Of a stretch of DNA of 64,000 bases, positions 52,452 through 64,000 are shown piece after piece; the stretch's first letter is position 1, and each line of letters opens with the position of its first letter. Where the stretch lies: contig JACVTC010000051.1 of NCBI GenBank assembly GCA_016946835.1, positions 731,001-795,000 on the forward strand, in the 5' to 3' direction. The DNA is from Neocallimastix lanati (nom. inval.). Taxonomy: Eukaryota > Neocallimastigomycota > Neocallimastigomycetes > Neocallimastigales > Neocallimastigaceae. The notes under the pieces were generated by a model. That model was not told where the DNA came from, ran no database searches, and saw only the letters and a program-made list of their open reading frames with translations. The position numbers were made by a program, and so were the translations under genes.

Positions 52452-54238
52452 TTATTTATTTATTATTTATTTATTTATTTATTATTTATTTATCTATTAT
52501 TTATTTATTTATTTACCTCTCACCAAAGAAAAATTGATTTGAAGACAATTTTTCTGAAACAGCTTCTAATGCCATTTTTGCTTGTAAATAAATCTAATTA
52601 ATTTATAATTATATATATACATATAAATTTAATATATATATTAAATTTTGTATGAAATAAAAAAAAAACTATCACTTAATAATTACATCTTCATCCTTAA
52701 GAACACGTTTTTTTGTTAATAATGATTTTATTATTTTTCTTCTTTCAAGATATGCAAGTATATAAGATAAAGGTTTTGGATATAGATGATGAAATTCATT
52801 TAAAGTTAAAGTTTTAAAGTTTGTTTCATCACACCATTTATTGTAAAGCTATAATCAAAATATAGTAATAATAATATTATTATAACTATTAACATTACTA
52901 TTATTATTATTGAATAGTGATATATATTTATATTATATAAATTTTACCCATGCTAAAGTCAATTTTTCATCAACTAATGATGAAAAGGCTTTTTCCATAG
53001 ATTCATTTTGCTCAGATAATAATTGCTTTGTTTCAGACTATTTATTATTAAACATAGATAGCAAAGTAGACATTATTAATATTATAAGATTATTAATATC
53101 AATTTAAATATAATTTAAATTTCATTACATTAAATTTTGTAATTTCTTCTAATATTTTTCTTCCTGATAAAATTTCGCCTTCTCCATTAATTAAAAATGG
53201 TAATTTTCCTTTTTTTTCAATGTTTATAATATATATAAATATTTAAATTTATTGTAAACATTTAAAATTATATATTTCATAAATCAATATATATTTAATT
53301 TAATCTATACCTGAAGGTGACATTCCCGGTTCACAACAATGGACTGTTACAAATTCATACTTTGAAAACAAAAGAATAGTCTAATATAATATTAATTATT
53401 ATTTATTTTTTATTATAATGTTTACATTAATATAATTTTAAATTTTAAACTTTTATATTTACTTTCTTTTTATTTTTTTAATAAAATCTTAACAATATAA
53501 TAACTATTTCAAATAAAATTATATAATCTTTTAATAATACAAAACAAACATATGATAATTTACTTGAATTTTTAAAGATTCAATATCCATTGAAGCACCA
53601 TCTCGGCCTTGTGTACGATTTGGTGGTGGATATATATATAAAATTGGTACTTTGTTTTCATTTAATAATGGTTTTGGAACATGAATTTCTGGATACTCAA
53701 TCAATGGAAATTTTGAAGGAATAGCTCTAATTGATTTATAAATGTTAACAGAATTTGATTTAATAATCTCGAGGTATGGAACGCTTTTAATAGTTTGATA
53801 ATATTCATTTATTATTTCCCTATTTAAAGTGTTTCTTCTAAATAATAAATATTGTTTCTTCAGTTCATGATATAAATATTTTCTAGAAAGTAATTTACAA
53901 TGTTGATATTGATCCCCTAAATCAACTATAGCACCTCGAAATGCATTATATAATATTTTGTTAATAAGTTTGAATATAGCAAAATCAGCTTTAATTTCCC
54001 TTCTGACTTCGTTGTATTTAGCAATTTCAAGATATTTCTTTAAATCTTTTTGAATGTTTTTATCTTTATCTTCAACAATTATTTCATTTTCATTATTATC
54101 AGAATTTCTAATTGGGAAGCTAATTATCGACATTCGCTTTTTCAGAGTATTAAAGTAATTTAAAGAATTTTTATTCTCTACTAAAAAAGATTTAAAAGCT
54201 TTGTTAAAATAAACTAAAGCTTGGTCAGTAACTTCCAT
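52178..54238 (-). CDS. Metaxin/SAM37-like mitochondrial outer-membrane protein with N-terminal LYR-like extension
   Basis: Seven exons join in phase: 54238-53564, 53359-53311, 53208-53129, 53037-52948, 52848-52687, 52593-52517 and 52379-52178. They give 444 residues. From residue about 197 the sequence follows metaxins: VPILYIYPPPNR, SMDIESLKIQYEFVTV, MSPSGKLPFLINGEGEILSG (thioredoxin-like half), then a helical GST-C half ending FFFGERPTYLDATLFAHLHI and NLVQYTKRIWKRFF. Metaxins/SAM35-37 sit on the outer membrane in the SAM complex that inserts beta-barrel proteins. Residues 1-190 are extra: an ADFAIFKLINKILYNAFRG segment and KLLSRKYLYHELKKQYLLFR resemble a LYR-type helical bundle, with Asn in place of Arg in LYR. 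The two parts share one exon without a break. No C-terminal membrane anchor is evident. All splice sites are GT-AG. Confidence 0.8.
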
Positions 54239-56004
54239 TTTTTTTTTTTTTTTTTTATTCTTTCATTAATTTTTAAATAATTTATTATATTTAAAAGGCT
54301 AAAAAAAAAAAGAAAGAAAGAAAAGAAAAAACTCTTTTTATTTTCTTCTACTAAAGAGTAAAAACTAATTGAAAAGAAATTATTATAACTAATATCTAAA
54401 TTAATAATTTCAATTTTTAAAAAAATAATATTATTTTTTTTTCTATATAATTATAAATTTTTCTTTATACTAAATCTATATTAATAATTTTTAAATAATA
54501 TAAAAACTATTTAAAATTTTTAATTTTATTGGTTAAAAAAGACAGAGGACAAAATATAATAAATAAATATAATTTGATAAAATATACATACAAATTTTCG
54601 ATATTAATTTTTCAATAATTTCATAATAAAAACATTTATTTAAATTGCTTTAAAGTTGTTTAATTGTTTAACATATAAAAGAAAAAATAAAAAAGTTTTT
54701 TCTTTTTAGATTAAAATAAGTATACTTTTCATTGCTTTATTTAATAATCATTAACAGTATTAAAATGTGAATTTCACTATAAATATTGAAATAAAAAAAT
54801 GTTTAAAATTACACAAAAATTATTTATTTAAATTTTTGTAAAAAATAATATATAATGAAAAATTAATATATATAGTATTATGATATGAATTGAAATCATT
54901 TTTACCAAAAAATAATTAATAAAATAAAACAAAAAAATAAGATATGTATAGTAGATAATATAGCATCCATTAAACTCTCTCGAGCCAAGAGAAATATTAT
55001 AATAAATTCGATGTGCAAAAAATAGTTACTATTATTAATGAACTCAAAAGACTATTAAAAGAAATTCATATTAGTCATATTGGTTCGATGATTCCTCTTT
55101 AGTTACGAAAAGTTTTTTACTTTATCAATTAAAAATAAATCAAGAGAACCAGTAATGATTTGTACAACATTAGATTATCCTTTAAGTTAATTCTATATAT
55201 AAAGCATTAAAAGAAGTATTTTGTTCACTCCAAAGAAGGAAAATATAAATATTCGTTAATTTTTTTTAAATAAAATTAATTTCCTTAATTTACTTCAAAA
55301 AAAAAAAATATCATTGATAAAATCTAATGATTTCAATCTAAGATTAGAAAAAGTTGAATATTCAAATATCCAATAGACAAATAATTGATCACTACATTAA
55401 GGAATCCCATTACTTTTAGGACTATTACTCTTTTTCTTGGAACTTTAGCACAAAATGAACAATATTTGGAAAAATTAATAGAAATGTTAATATTATACTT
55501 ACATCCTCATCTTTAATGTATAATTCAAATGAATCTTAAATTAAAGTTAGTATTTACAAATGAAATAAACTAGTTTTTTTATTTACCTCTTTAACTTTTT
55601 GTTTTGTTTCATTATCTGAACAATATGCTTCAATAAGATCATTAAAATTTTTATTCTTATTTTATTGATTTTTTTATTAAGAGTTCAAGAATATTTATTT
55701 ATACCAGGAGCATGTTTATAATAATCTCTTATAAAAATAATTAGATCTTATCTAATTATAAAAGTACATAATTTGTAAAGAAGATTAGAAACAAGAAATA
55801 AGTAAAATATAAAGTTCTTAAGAAAGTGTATATATAGTATAATTTTTATTCAATACATGATTTCTTTTTTATATAAGGCAATCAACATAAAATATCAGTA
55901 TTGATTTACGATTGAACACTCTTAATATGTTTTTATCGGAGTCAAATATGAAGTATAATAAAGAGCTTTATTGACAATATAAATACAAATACAAAATAAA
56001 AAAA
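54239..56004. other. Decayed coding fragments on both strands
   Basis: A T-run adjoins the metaxin start. On the plus strand, 54957-55105 reads NIASIKLSRAKRN and, in another frame, FDVQKIVTIINELKRLLKEIH; 55392-55519 reads NPITFRTITLFLGTLAQNEQ and YLEKLIEMLILYLHPHL then a stop. On the minus strand, about 55668-55596 reads NFNDLIEAYCSDNETKQKVK followed by GTAAAT. A TACTAAC branch site, an acceptor and a short SFELYIKDED exon ending in GTAAGT follow at about 55548-55505, although the phase is off by one. I cannot assign any of these; they look like pieces of dead genes or retroelements. Confidence 0.4.
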
Positions 56005-56017
56005 AAATAAACGATAT
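56005..56017. repeat. Target-site duplication, left copy
   Basis: AAATAAACGATAT, identical to 58196-58208, immediately flanks the 3' end of LINE copy 3. Confidence 0.8.
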
Positions 56018-56541
56018 TTTTTCTTTATATTGCCACAATTATTGCGAACTTTAATCTTTATTTATTTATTCTTATATAAAAATACATTAATACTTTTAAT
56101 TTTAATAAAAAATAAAAAAAACACAGAATTAATAAAATAAAAAAATATTATTTGTCCAATTTGAACATAATAATAAACGAAACAGTAACATGAAATAAAA
56201 AGTAATAATCAAAAATAAGTGTATAAATAAATTCAGAAAAAAGTTCATATGAAACGAACCTCACCTCCTTATGGATTAGGGTTGGAATTGACATTCTGAA
56301 AGAAATTATGGTCTTCTCCTTCAGAGACATTGGCCCTTCTAGCCTGTCTTACTGCATTTTCAGCGTTGACGCTCCTGGTTAGTTTGCGCTAATACTTTCG
56401 GAATAGTAACTCTTGCCGAGTACTAGCCCGAGGCATAATTTCTGTAAAGAGAGCCGCAGATCGCACCAAGAATGGCGTTTTTGAATAATCACCAGAAATG
56501 ACTTGGTTCTTAAACAAAATATTCCATTCCTTTTTATAATT

Positions 56542-57228
56542 TTAATCTATTACATCTGCATCCCTTCCACCAAGAAGAAAGTTATATAATCGGTACCACG
56601 TCACATATATATTTACACACTCATTATTTAGAAAATTAATTAAATTACCACGATTTTCACCAATTGAACTATTCACTAAATTAGAAGTAATGATATTATA
56701 ATTTTCACTATTACTAATATTAATAATTCTATTTTCATTATCACTATTTCTATTATTATTAACAATATTATTTCTATCGTTACTATTATTAATATTGTAT
56801 ACTTCGTTACTACTATCAGAATCAGAACTTAGTTCTGTATTATTCATATCTGTGATAACAGTGTCTACATTACTATTAGATATTGGTCAATATTTAGAAA
56901 TAATATAAAATTTTTCATAAAGAATTTCAATATCCTTAAAATATTTCATTCGAAATTCACGGAAAAGATAGCATTTAGAAAACCAATGTTCCAATCGAGG
57001 ATTACTATTTTTTCTATAACAACAAGGACACATTTCAGGACAGTCTTCTTCAATCATTTTAGCGGCTTTGGCAACACGAGCATCGAATTTATATCCACAT
57101 CTGGCACGAAGTACCCATCGGAAGCCAATGCTAAATTTAGAATATTTATAATTTAGCTTAAGATACTCTCTTGTTTTCTCAAAATTATTATTTTTATAAG
57201 CCTTAGCTTTGATTGACTTTCCTGCCAT
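56542..57228 (-). pseudogene. LINE copy 3: zinc-binding domain and Ser/Asn-rich tail
   Basis: From 57228 (MAGKSIKAKAYK) the frame runs through CPCCYRKNSNPRLEHWFSKC to ISKY and a TGA near 56887. After about 10 codons it continues in the neighbouring frame (MNNTELSSDSDSSNEVYN) to the stop at 56542 after GGRDADVID. Copy 2 has the same C-terminal end, so the tail is the element's true C terminus. One shift plus a stop separates the parts. Confidence 0.7.
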
Positions 57229-57239
57229 ATCTCTATCCC

Positions 57240-58195
57240 AGTAAAAGTTTAAAATAGCTTTTTTTGATGGAAATTTATTTAATTTGTCAGCTAAAATTTT
57301 ACTATCTTTATTCCATGTATGATGTCTACAACGAGATATATCTCTAAGTAAATCAGAGATAATACATTTCTAGTTTTTCCATTTTTTTAAAACGCCTTAC
57401 CTGAGCAATCGTACATTTCGCCGAAAGAGGAGGAATGTTAAGTTCTTTAGAAACACAATAAAGGGAAGTAAAGCTATTCCCTTTAGAAAATACTTCAATC
57501 CAGTATAATCCTGAATTAACTAGTGTCTGTGTACTTCTCGTTCTATCTTTGTTAAATCCAAGTAGAGGTGCCTAATATGAAACTTGTCCAATTACTATAG
57601 CAGAAAATAACATTCTTTTATAAGGGATCAGAATATGAGGATTCTTAAGAAATCCTTTTATGGAATAAAGTGCATTTCTAACTTTATTATTCATTCTCTG
57701 TATGATCGGTTTCAATTCTAAATCATTTTAAAATAGTACACCTAAGTAGGATAAGCAATTTGTTTTAGGTAACTCTTGACTTGAAAGATAAAAGGTAAGA
57801 TTACTAATATAAAGAAATCTAGAAACTTCTCCTCGTACTACTAGACTGGCACATTTATTGATATCAAATTGCATTTCATTATTTCTAGCCCATTTACTGG
57901 AAAACTTTAACAATTTCTTAAATTGGGATCTTGTTGGAGCACATAACACAGTGTCATCTGCAAAAAGACCACTACAATAACGTTTATCACCAACAGAGAT
58001 GTCATATTTATTACAATTATTAAAAATATCATTAATGAACAAGTTAAACAAAATTGATGAGAGGGGACAACCTTGACGAACTCCTTTCTTAATATTAAAT
58101 GATTCCGATAATTCCATCAACTCTTACACAAGCCTTGGAAGATAAGTTTTCAATAGAATTATAACACTTACTTCTAATGCCTAAGTGATGAATCT
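57240..58195 (-). pseudogene. LINE copy 3: reverse transcriptase, C-terminal half
   Basis: 58120-57728 is open and carries RQGCPLS, the FADD catalytic box and a thumb-like NEMQFDINKCASLVVRGE stretch. After a break near 57728, NKVRNALYSIKGFLKNPHIL and IVIGQVSY continue, then a TAG stop, then APLLGFNKDRTRSTQTLVNS. Homologous RT fingers are missing because of the 5' truncation. Confidence 0.75.
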
Positions 58196-58208
58196 AAATA
58201 AACGATAT
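58196..58208. repeat. Target-site duplication, right copy
   Basis: AAATAAACGATAT at the 5' junction of LINE copy 3, matching 56005-56017 base for base. Confidence 0.8.
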
Positions 58209-58812
58209 AACATTTTTTATTATAATGATAAATATAATAAATATTAAATTTATTTTAGACTAGGAAGAGAATACTCTTCCAGTGCATTATTAAATAGATG
58301 ATTTAATATTTATGTATTACATTATTATAAAAAAAAATACATTATATAATTTAAAGATAAAAATAAAATGTATGTAAAAGATAAAGTAAAATTAAGTATA
58401 ACAAAAAATAAAAAAAATAAATAAATAAAATTAATTAATGTAATAAAGAATAAAAATGAGTTAAAAAGTTAAAAAAAAATCGGTGTGATGTATAATATGT
58501 GTAGTAACATAATCACCATTTATATCTAAAATAATAAAACAAAGAAGAAACATCTTTAAAATAGATAGTGTGGTATCCACTAAACTCACCCTTGAACCAC
58601 AAGAAAGATCTTCAAAACTTATTAATAAATATTAAAATTATAGTAAAATTTAACAATTGCATATTATAATCTTTATTTAGGTTGTAATAATTTAGCCTCA
58701 TATAATTATTTTTTAAAAATTAAAAAAGCAAAATCAAAAATAAAAATAAAAAATAAAAATATTAAAATATTAAAATAAAAACAGTAAAATATGAATATAA
58801 TTAAAGTATATT

Positions 58813-58845
<33 letters not shown>

Positions 58846-58978
58846 CTAATATAATAAAATATTTATTAAGTATTATAAACAATAATGTTTGTTTATATAC
58901 ATAAATAATGCATATAATAAAATTTGGTATAAAAATATATTTTAATTTTGATAAACTAATTCATAATATTTTCTTTAA

Positions 58979-59009
<31 letters not shown>

Positions 59010-59029
59010 ATTACTATTACTATTAATAT

Positions 59030-59060
<31 letters not shown>

Positions 59061-59369
59061 GTTATTACTATTATTTCTGTATTTTCTATACATATAAACT
59101 GTGTTATTAATAATTTCTACTTTTTTATTATATAATATTTTATTTCATTCCTTATTTTTATTTATATAAAGTGCATATATATATATAATATTATTATATA
59201 ATTTTTAATATAACTCTGCATTAAATGATTATTTATAACTTATTTTGATTAAATTTCTTAAGTTTCAACGTTATCTAATAGGTAATTTAGCAATTTTTCT
59301 ATTTTTTTTTTTATTTTTGGTAAAACTTCTTTTTTATTTTATTTTATTTTTTTTTTTTTTGGAGAACAG

Positions 59370-59400
<31 letters not shown>

Positions 59401-60366
59401 CTTCTCTTAATTTCGTATTTGTTCTTTTATATTTTTACTTTTACTTTCGTTTTTGTTTTGGCTGTTTTTGCTTTTTGCTTTTTGCTTTTTTTTTTTTTTT
59501 TTTTTTGCTCTATTTTTATTTCTTCATTCATAGCATTTTTTGATTTTTATTTCTTTGAATTATATATACACATTTATTTTATATTCTTATTCTTGTATGT
59601 AACTTTATATTTTATAATTATTTATATACTACTTGCATCATTAATTATTATAATAATATAAATATTAAAAAAAAAAAAAAAATAATTAAATAAAATTTTA
59701 TATAAAAATTTAAAACAATATCTTGTTAATAAATTTTTTATAAACAATAAATAACTAAAAATTAAAATATAAATTACAAATACAAATAAAAAATAATATA
59801 ATTTGTGTCCCTTGTTTTACTTTCTTTTTAAAGAAAAAAAATTATATAATTTATAAAAAATAAAATATTTTATTTTATATATTATTTTATTTGTTTTATT
59901 TGTATTGTCTCTTTATATATATAAAAAATTAACTATTTATCAAATATATTATTCAATTTATCAAAAATAAAATTATAATTTAAATTAAAAAGAAAATAAA
60001 TAATTGATGTAAATTAAAATATATATTTAAAGGGAAAAAAAAAAAACTCTATTTTTTTTCTTTAACTTTAAAAGAAAAAGAATAAAATAAAATTTTGAAA
60101 TTATTTCTATTACATTATTATTTATAACTTTTTAAATATATTTATTTGCTTTAAAAATAAAAATAAAATGATTAGATATCTTTAAATAATGAAAAATTAT
60201 AAAAATATCTATTTCTATAATTTTTCTTACTTTAGTAAAAAATTTGATATAAAAATATTTTTATGTAAATTTCGTTTCTTAGGAATATAGATGTTATTAG
60301 GTAGACTTTTTTATGAATGATATAATAAAATAGACCTTACAATATACCTACAACTATTATTTACAT
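58209..60366. other. Spacer with minor remnants; 3' region of eIF3a
   Basis: The plus strand at 58255-58300 reads RLGREYSSSALLNR before a stop, and 58560-58620 reads DSVVSTKLTLEPQERSSKL. The latter resembles NIASIKLSRA at 54957, so a dispersed decayed repeat may lie on both sides of the LINE. From 58,800 to 59,700 are T-rich runs; a Phe-rich open frame at 59245-59661 is not credible. The last few hundred bases before 60366 should be the eIF3a 3' UTR. Confidence 0.45.
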
Positions 60367-63300
60367 TTAACTTCTTTTATTAAATAACTTAGAGTGACTC
60401 CATTTCTTTTCACCACCAGAGTTACTTTCAGATCTTTCCATATCAAAACCACCATTTGTTCTTCTACCAGAGCTGGAACTACCAGATCTACCCATATTGA
60501 AGGCAGCTGGAGCCTTATTACCTCTCATACTACCTTGTCTACCAGATCCAGAATTACTACCTGATCTACCCATATTACGGTCATCGTATCTGCTATTACT
60601 AGCACGCATTCTGCTATTTCTAGCACTCTTTCTACTAGAGAAAGCAGTAGTCCAACCTTCATCATCATTTTGTGGAGCTTGGGATTGAGCTGGAGATTGA
60701 GCTTGGGCTTGAGCCATACGTTGAGATGGTGGAATATACTTCTCACCAGAAGCTATTCTTGGTCTCCAAGCATTGCTACTGTTACTAGTAGCCATTTCCT
60801 TTTCTCTCATCATCTTTTGTTCAGCACGAAGTTCGGCTTCTCTTTGCTTTTCAGTTTGAATATCCAATAATCTTCTTTCTTCAGCTTCTCTTTGTTCTCT
60901 TTCCTTTCTTTCACGTTCCTTTCTATCTTCTTCTTCAATTCTCTTTCTTTCTATTTCTTCAAGTTGTCTTCTGCTTTCTTCTTCCTTAAGCTTCTTTTTC
61001 TTTTCATCAATCTTTCTAATTCTATAGCTTTCCTTTCTGATGAACATAGCTTGTTTATAATCCTCTTCAGCTTCAGCTCTAATTAATTCAGTACGACGCT
61101 TAATAATAATATCTTTGTATTTCTTATAATCGTCGAACATTCTTAACATGCTCTTCTTTAACTTCATACCTTCTTCATGCTTAACCTTGGCAACCTCAAG
61201 TTGATGCTTACATAATGCAACATAGTGAGCACGATCAGTTTTCTTTTGTTCTTCATAATCCTTCTTCAATAATGGAATTTCTTCAATACGGTAAGCTCTA
61301 TCAGTGTAATCAAGACGTTTAGTAAGTTGTTCAATCTTTCTTTGTTTTTCACGTTTTTCTTCTTCTGCTTGTTTAATTTGAAGTTCCTTTAACTTAGCAG
61401 TATCAAGATTTTCAAGATCTTCAGGCTTAATGTTAAGGTTCTTTTGTTTAGCTTCTTCTGCGAGTTTTTCTGCAAGTTTCTTAGCTTCAGCCTTTTCATT
61501 TTCAATACGTAACTTATTAATACGATCTTCTTCCTTCTTCTTAGCTTCTTCAAGAAGTTTAGCCTTCTTAGCTTCTTCTTCTTGCTTCTTCTTAGCGGCA
61601 CGTTTCATTTGTTCTTCTTCTTCACGTTGAGTGTTTTCTTGTTCCTTAAATTCCTTCTTCTTTTCAATTATCTTTATACGTTCATTAATTAAATCTTTTT
61701 CTTTTTGAAGGTTTTCAAGAGCTTGGCTAATAGTTATTTCCTTAGTTTCTCTCTTTATATCAACAGTTTCTGGATTAATTAATAAAATAACAGTTTGAAG
61801 ACGTTTAGCAAGTCTAGCCAATTGCATACGCATTTGTTCAGAAGGTAAAGATTGAAGTCTTGGACCTTCAGAAATAGAACCCTTACTAGAAATGAATGGA
61901 TCATTTCCGAAAGTTAAACTTTGAGTTTCATGGTTAATACGAATATTTAATTCACCCTTCTTACATCCATTCATAATAAACTTTTCAATAGCAAATGAAT
62001 CATAAGCATTATCCTTGAAAGCAATTAAATTTACAACAGTATCAATCTTAATAGTAGTGTAAATTTGGGATAATTGTTGTAATAATCTGGTTAAAATAAC
62101 TTTGTATAATGGTTGAATGTATTTGTTAAGATCTTCGTTAGCGGATAATTTTTCAATAATTGGCTTAATCTTCTTACCGAATGATAATGGATGGAATTGA
62201 ACTTCTAAGATATTGTAGAGTTCCTTTAATTCATTAGAAACATGAGATAAAACATTCTTTTCAAGAGCTTCTCTAATAAGAATTTCTCTTGTTGGAACAG
62301 TATTTACTCTAAGTAAATTACAAAGTCTTTGAAGTTTTGATCTATCATCAATATCGCTATGTGTCTTAGCAGTAGTAATAATTGGAATAGCTAAGGCAGA
62401 CATTAAAACAACAGAGGCCATTTTACCAAGTTCTTCCTCAGTAATATTTTCTCTACGTCTATTTAATGTAAAGTACTTACTCCAGGCAGCAGCATGGAAT
62501 AAATAGTTTTCACTAACAAGGAAAACCTTAGCTAACTTTTCATAATAGTTAATTAACATTTCATCCTTTGGTGCCTTCTTAGAGAGATCTAATAAATTGT
62601 AAATATCTTCTACGGTTTTATAAGCTTCTTGCCAGAATTCTAACTCAGCTGCAACATTTAATTGAATAAAACGAGCTTCTAAATGACGCTTTAAAGTATC
62701 TTCCTTGTTTAAATCAATTGAATTTGGTTGATTAGAATACTTTAAAGTAGTCTGTAAGTGAAGACGAAGGGAATCACATAAACGATGGAATTCGTTTTTA
62801 CGTTGATACTTTAAACAAAAATCAAAAGCTTGCTTAACGACTTCTTGATATAAATCTTCTAAACGAGAATTGTTTCTTAAAATATCTAAAGCAGTACGGT
62901 AAGCTTCCCAAAGGAACTTCAACCATGGGGTAACGACTTCTCTGTTAGTTCTATCCTTACTAACTTCACTACTAACAGAACTTAATAAAATAGATTCCGG
63001 AGTTTCCGAAGCTTCAAGATCTTCAATAGAATTTAAATTAATCTTATCAGCCTTAGCTTGAGCTTTTTCAAGTTCATCTTCAGATAATTTAATGAATGAA
63101 TCAATATTTTTCTATATATTTATAAAACAATTTTTGTTTAATTAATTTTTCTCTTCTACTTTAAAAATTATAATCCAAAAATTTTCGATTTTTTCGATTT
63201 TAAAATTTTTCATACTCTAATATTATTAATATGTTGCGATCTATTCTTACCTTAATACTGTCGACACATCTCTTGATATTAATATCATTACCTTGAATTA

Positions 63301-63754
63301 AGCAAATATTCTTAAATTGATGAAGAGCTTCTTTTGCCATTTTACCCTTTCTTAATTGAACAGCAAGTTCAACATACTTTTCAACAATTGGTTCTAAAAC
63401 GACAAGTGATATAATACGATTCTTCTTTGACATAATAACATCATGTAATAATTGAAGAGCAGTTTCCTCTTGCTTAGCACGAATAAGTTCTTTTGAATAA
63501 ATATATATATATAAACTAATTAGTATCCTTTACATATTTCCCTAGATTAATTTATTCATTCCTTAAAAGATTAAAATATTTTTATACTACTAAATCTAGA
63601 AATACTATCAATCAAATAAACAATTAGAAATATTATATATAAACAAAAGATTGACTGCTACATATAAAAAATATTTTTAAAATTAATTCTTATTTATAAT
63701 AGTTAATTTTTTTTTCTTAATAAAATTTACTATTTAAAATCCATTCTTATTGAG

Positions 63755-63792
<38 letters not shown>

Positions 63793-64000
63793 ATTTATAA
63801 CTTTTATAAATATTATGCATAATTAAAAGTATAATATTTATAATTATGAATTATGAATTAAATATTAAACAAAAAAATTCCACAATCTTTAATATTCCTT
63901 CCAATTCTTCACTTGATTACTTTTTCAATAAAATTTTATTATAAATTCATTTATCAATGTTTACCTTCTGCTCTTTTGAGAGCATTTTCTGGTCTTTGAT
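60367..64000 (-). CDS. Eukaryotic translation initiation factor 3 subunit A (5' end beyond window)
   Basis: Three exons are visible: 64000-63965 (partial, QRPENALKRAE), 63489-63251 and 63111-60367. They join in phase to about 1,006 residues; only the first few residues lie past the right edge. eIF3a is the core scaffold of the eIF3 complex that binds the 40S subunit in the cytosol. RPENALKRAEELIRAKQEETALQLLHDVI, then LEASETPESILLSSVSSEVS and VVTPWLKFLWEAYRTALDIL are family signatures. A PCI domain ends at about GELNIRINHETQSLTFG. It is followed by a long charged coiled coil rich in Glu/Lys/Arg (61700-60800) and a Gly/Ser/Arg-rich tail with GRSGSNSGSGRQGS repeats. Codon use is clearly less AT-biased than in the neighbouring genes, as expected for a highly expressed gene. 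The gene symbol used in fungi varies (TIF32/eIF3a), so none is given. Confidence in identity is very high. Confidence 0.95.

Larger units (their letters stand above)
56018..58195 (-). mobile_element. LINE copy 3, 5'-truncated insertion with 13-bp TSD
   Basis: A 2.18-kb minus-strand copy of the 3' half of the element at 8869-11060. It starts at the 5' side in the reverse transcriptase (about 58195) and ends in a short A-rich tail (56018-56027). It is flanked by perfect 13-bp direct repeats AAATAAACGATAT, the signature of target-primed reverse transcription with 5' truncation. RT motifs KKGVRQGCPLSSILFNLFIN and GLFADD (about 57969-57952) are intact, and the zinc-binding domain CPCC...HWFSKC is intact. 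Three stops or shifts remain: near 57728, at the shared TAG (about 57571) and near 56885. It is the youngest-looking of the three copies. Confidence 0.85.

Noticed and set aside
59245..59661. 138-codon Phe/Leu-rich frame
   Set aside because: Composed of T-runs; no homology, splice context or start context.

Overview
The window is extremely AT-rich eukaryotic nuclear DNA. It has long A and T homopolymers, very large trinucleotide arrays, poly-Asn and Gln-rich proteins, and many short introns of the type GTAAGT/GTAAAT...(TACTAAC)...TAG. With a Pmp-like beta-helix gene of a kind common in anaerobic gut fungi, this points to a Neocallimastigomycete (Neocallimastix/Piromyces/Anaeromyces group). 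That assignment is an inference from composition, gene style and domain type; no ribosomal marker is in the window. Every gene I can support, and all three retrotransposon copies, lie on the minus strand. I rebuilt exon structures by hand from splice-site phase. LAYOUT, left to right: (1) 100-3829, a frameshifted multi-exon gene for a right-handed beta-helix surface protein. (2) 6150-13890, two head-to-tail degenerate copies of one APE-endonuclease/reverse-transcriptase LINE, with 5' tandem monomers and a conserved hairpin. (3) 14848-19116, a Gln/Pro/Ser/Thr-rich protein of about 1,337 residues, looking like a transcription co-regulator, with a three-codon last exon. (4) 19117-32264, a 13-kb AT desert containing direct duplications, a heptanucleotide array, palindromes and one GC-rich island at about 22640-22860. 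(5) 32265-41547, a seven-exon gene for a 2,499-residue poly-Asn protein kinase. (6) 43068-46386, a nine-exon gene for a protein ending in a REV1-type BRCT domain, with no polymerase domain. (7) 46880-47281, an inverted repeat next to a long (ATTTT)n array. (8) 47567-48686, a two-exon Ser-rich protein of unknown function. (9) 48687-52177, a mostly empty stretch with decayed coding fragments. (10) 52178-54238, a seven-exon metaxin/SAM37-like gene carrying an extra N-terminal LYR-like segment. (11) 54239-60366, decayed fragments into which a 5'-truncated third LINE copy inserted, with a 13-bp target-site duplication. (12) 60367 to beyond 64000, eIF3a, by far the least AT-biased gene. The genes do not form a pathway. 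They are ordinary housekeeping or regulatory genes (translation initiation, mitochondrial outer-membrane assembly, translesion-repair-type BRCT, signalling kinase) separated by large AT-rich spacers and dead mobile elements. The points most worth following up are the BRCT-only REV1-like gene, the LYR-like/metaxin fusion, the giant kinase without a glycine loop, the LINE family carrying a shared internal stop codon, and the structured GC island at about 22.7 kb.
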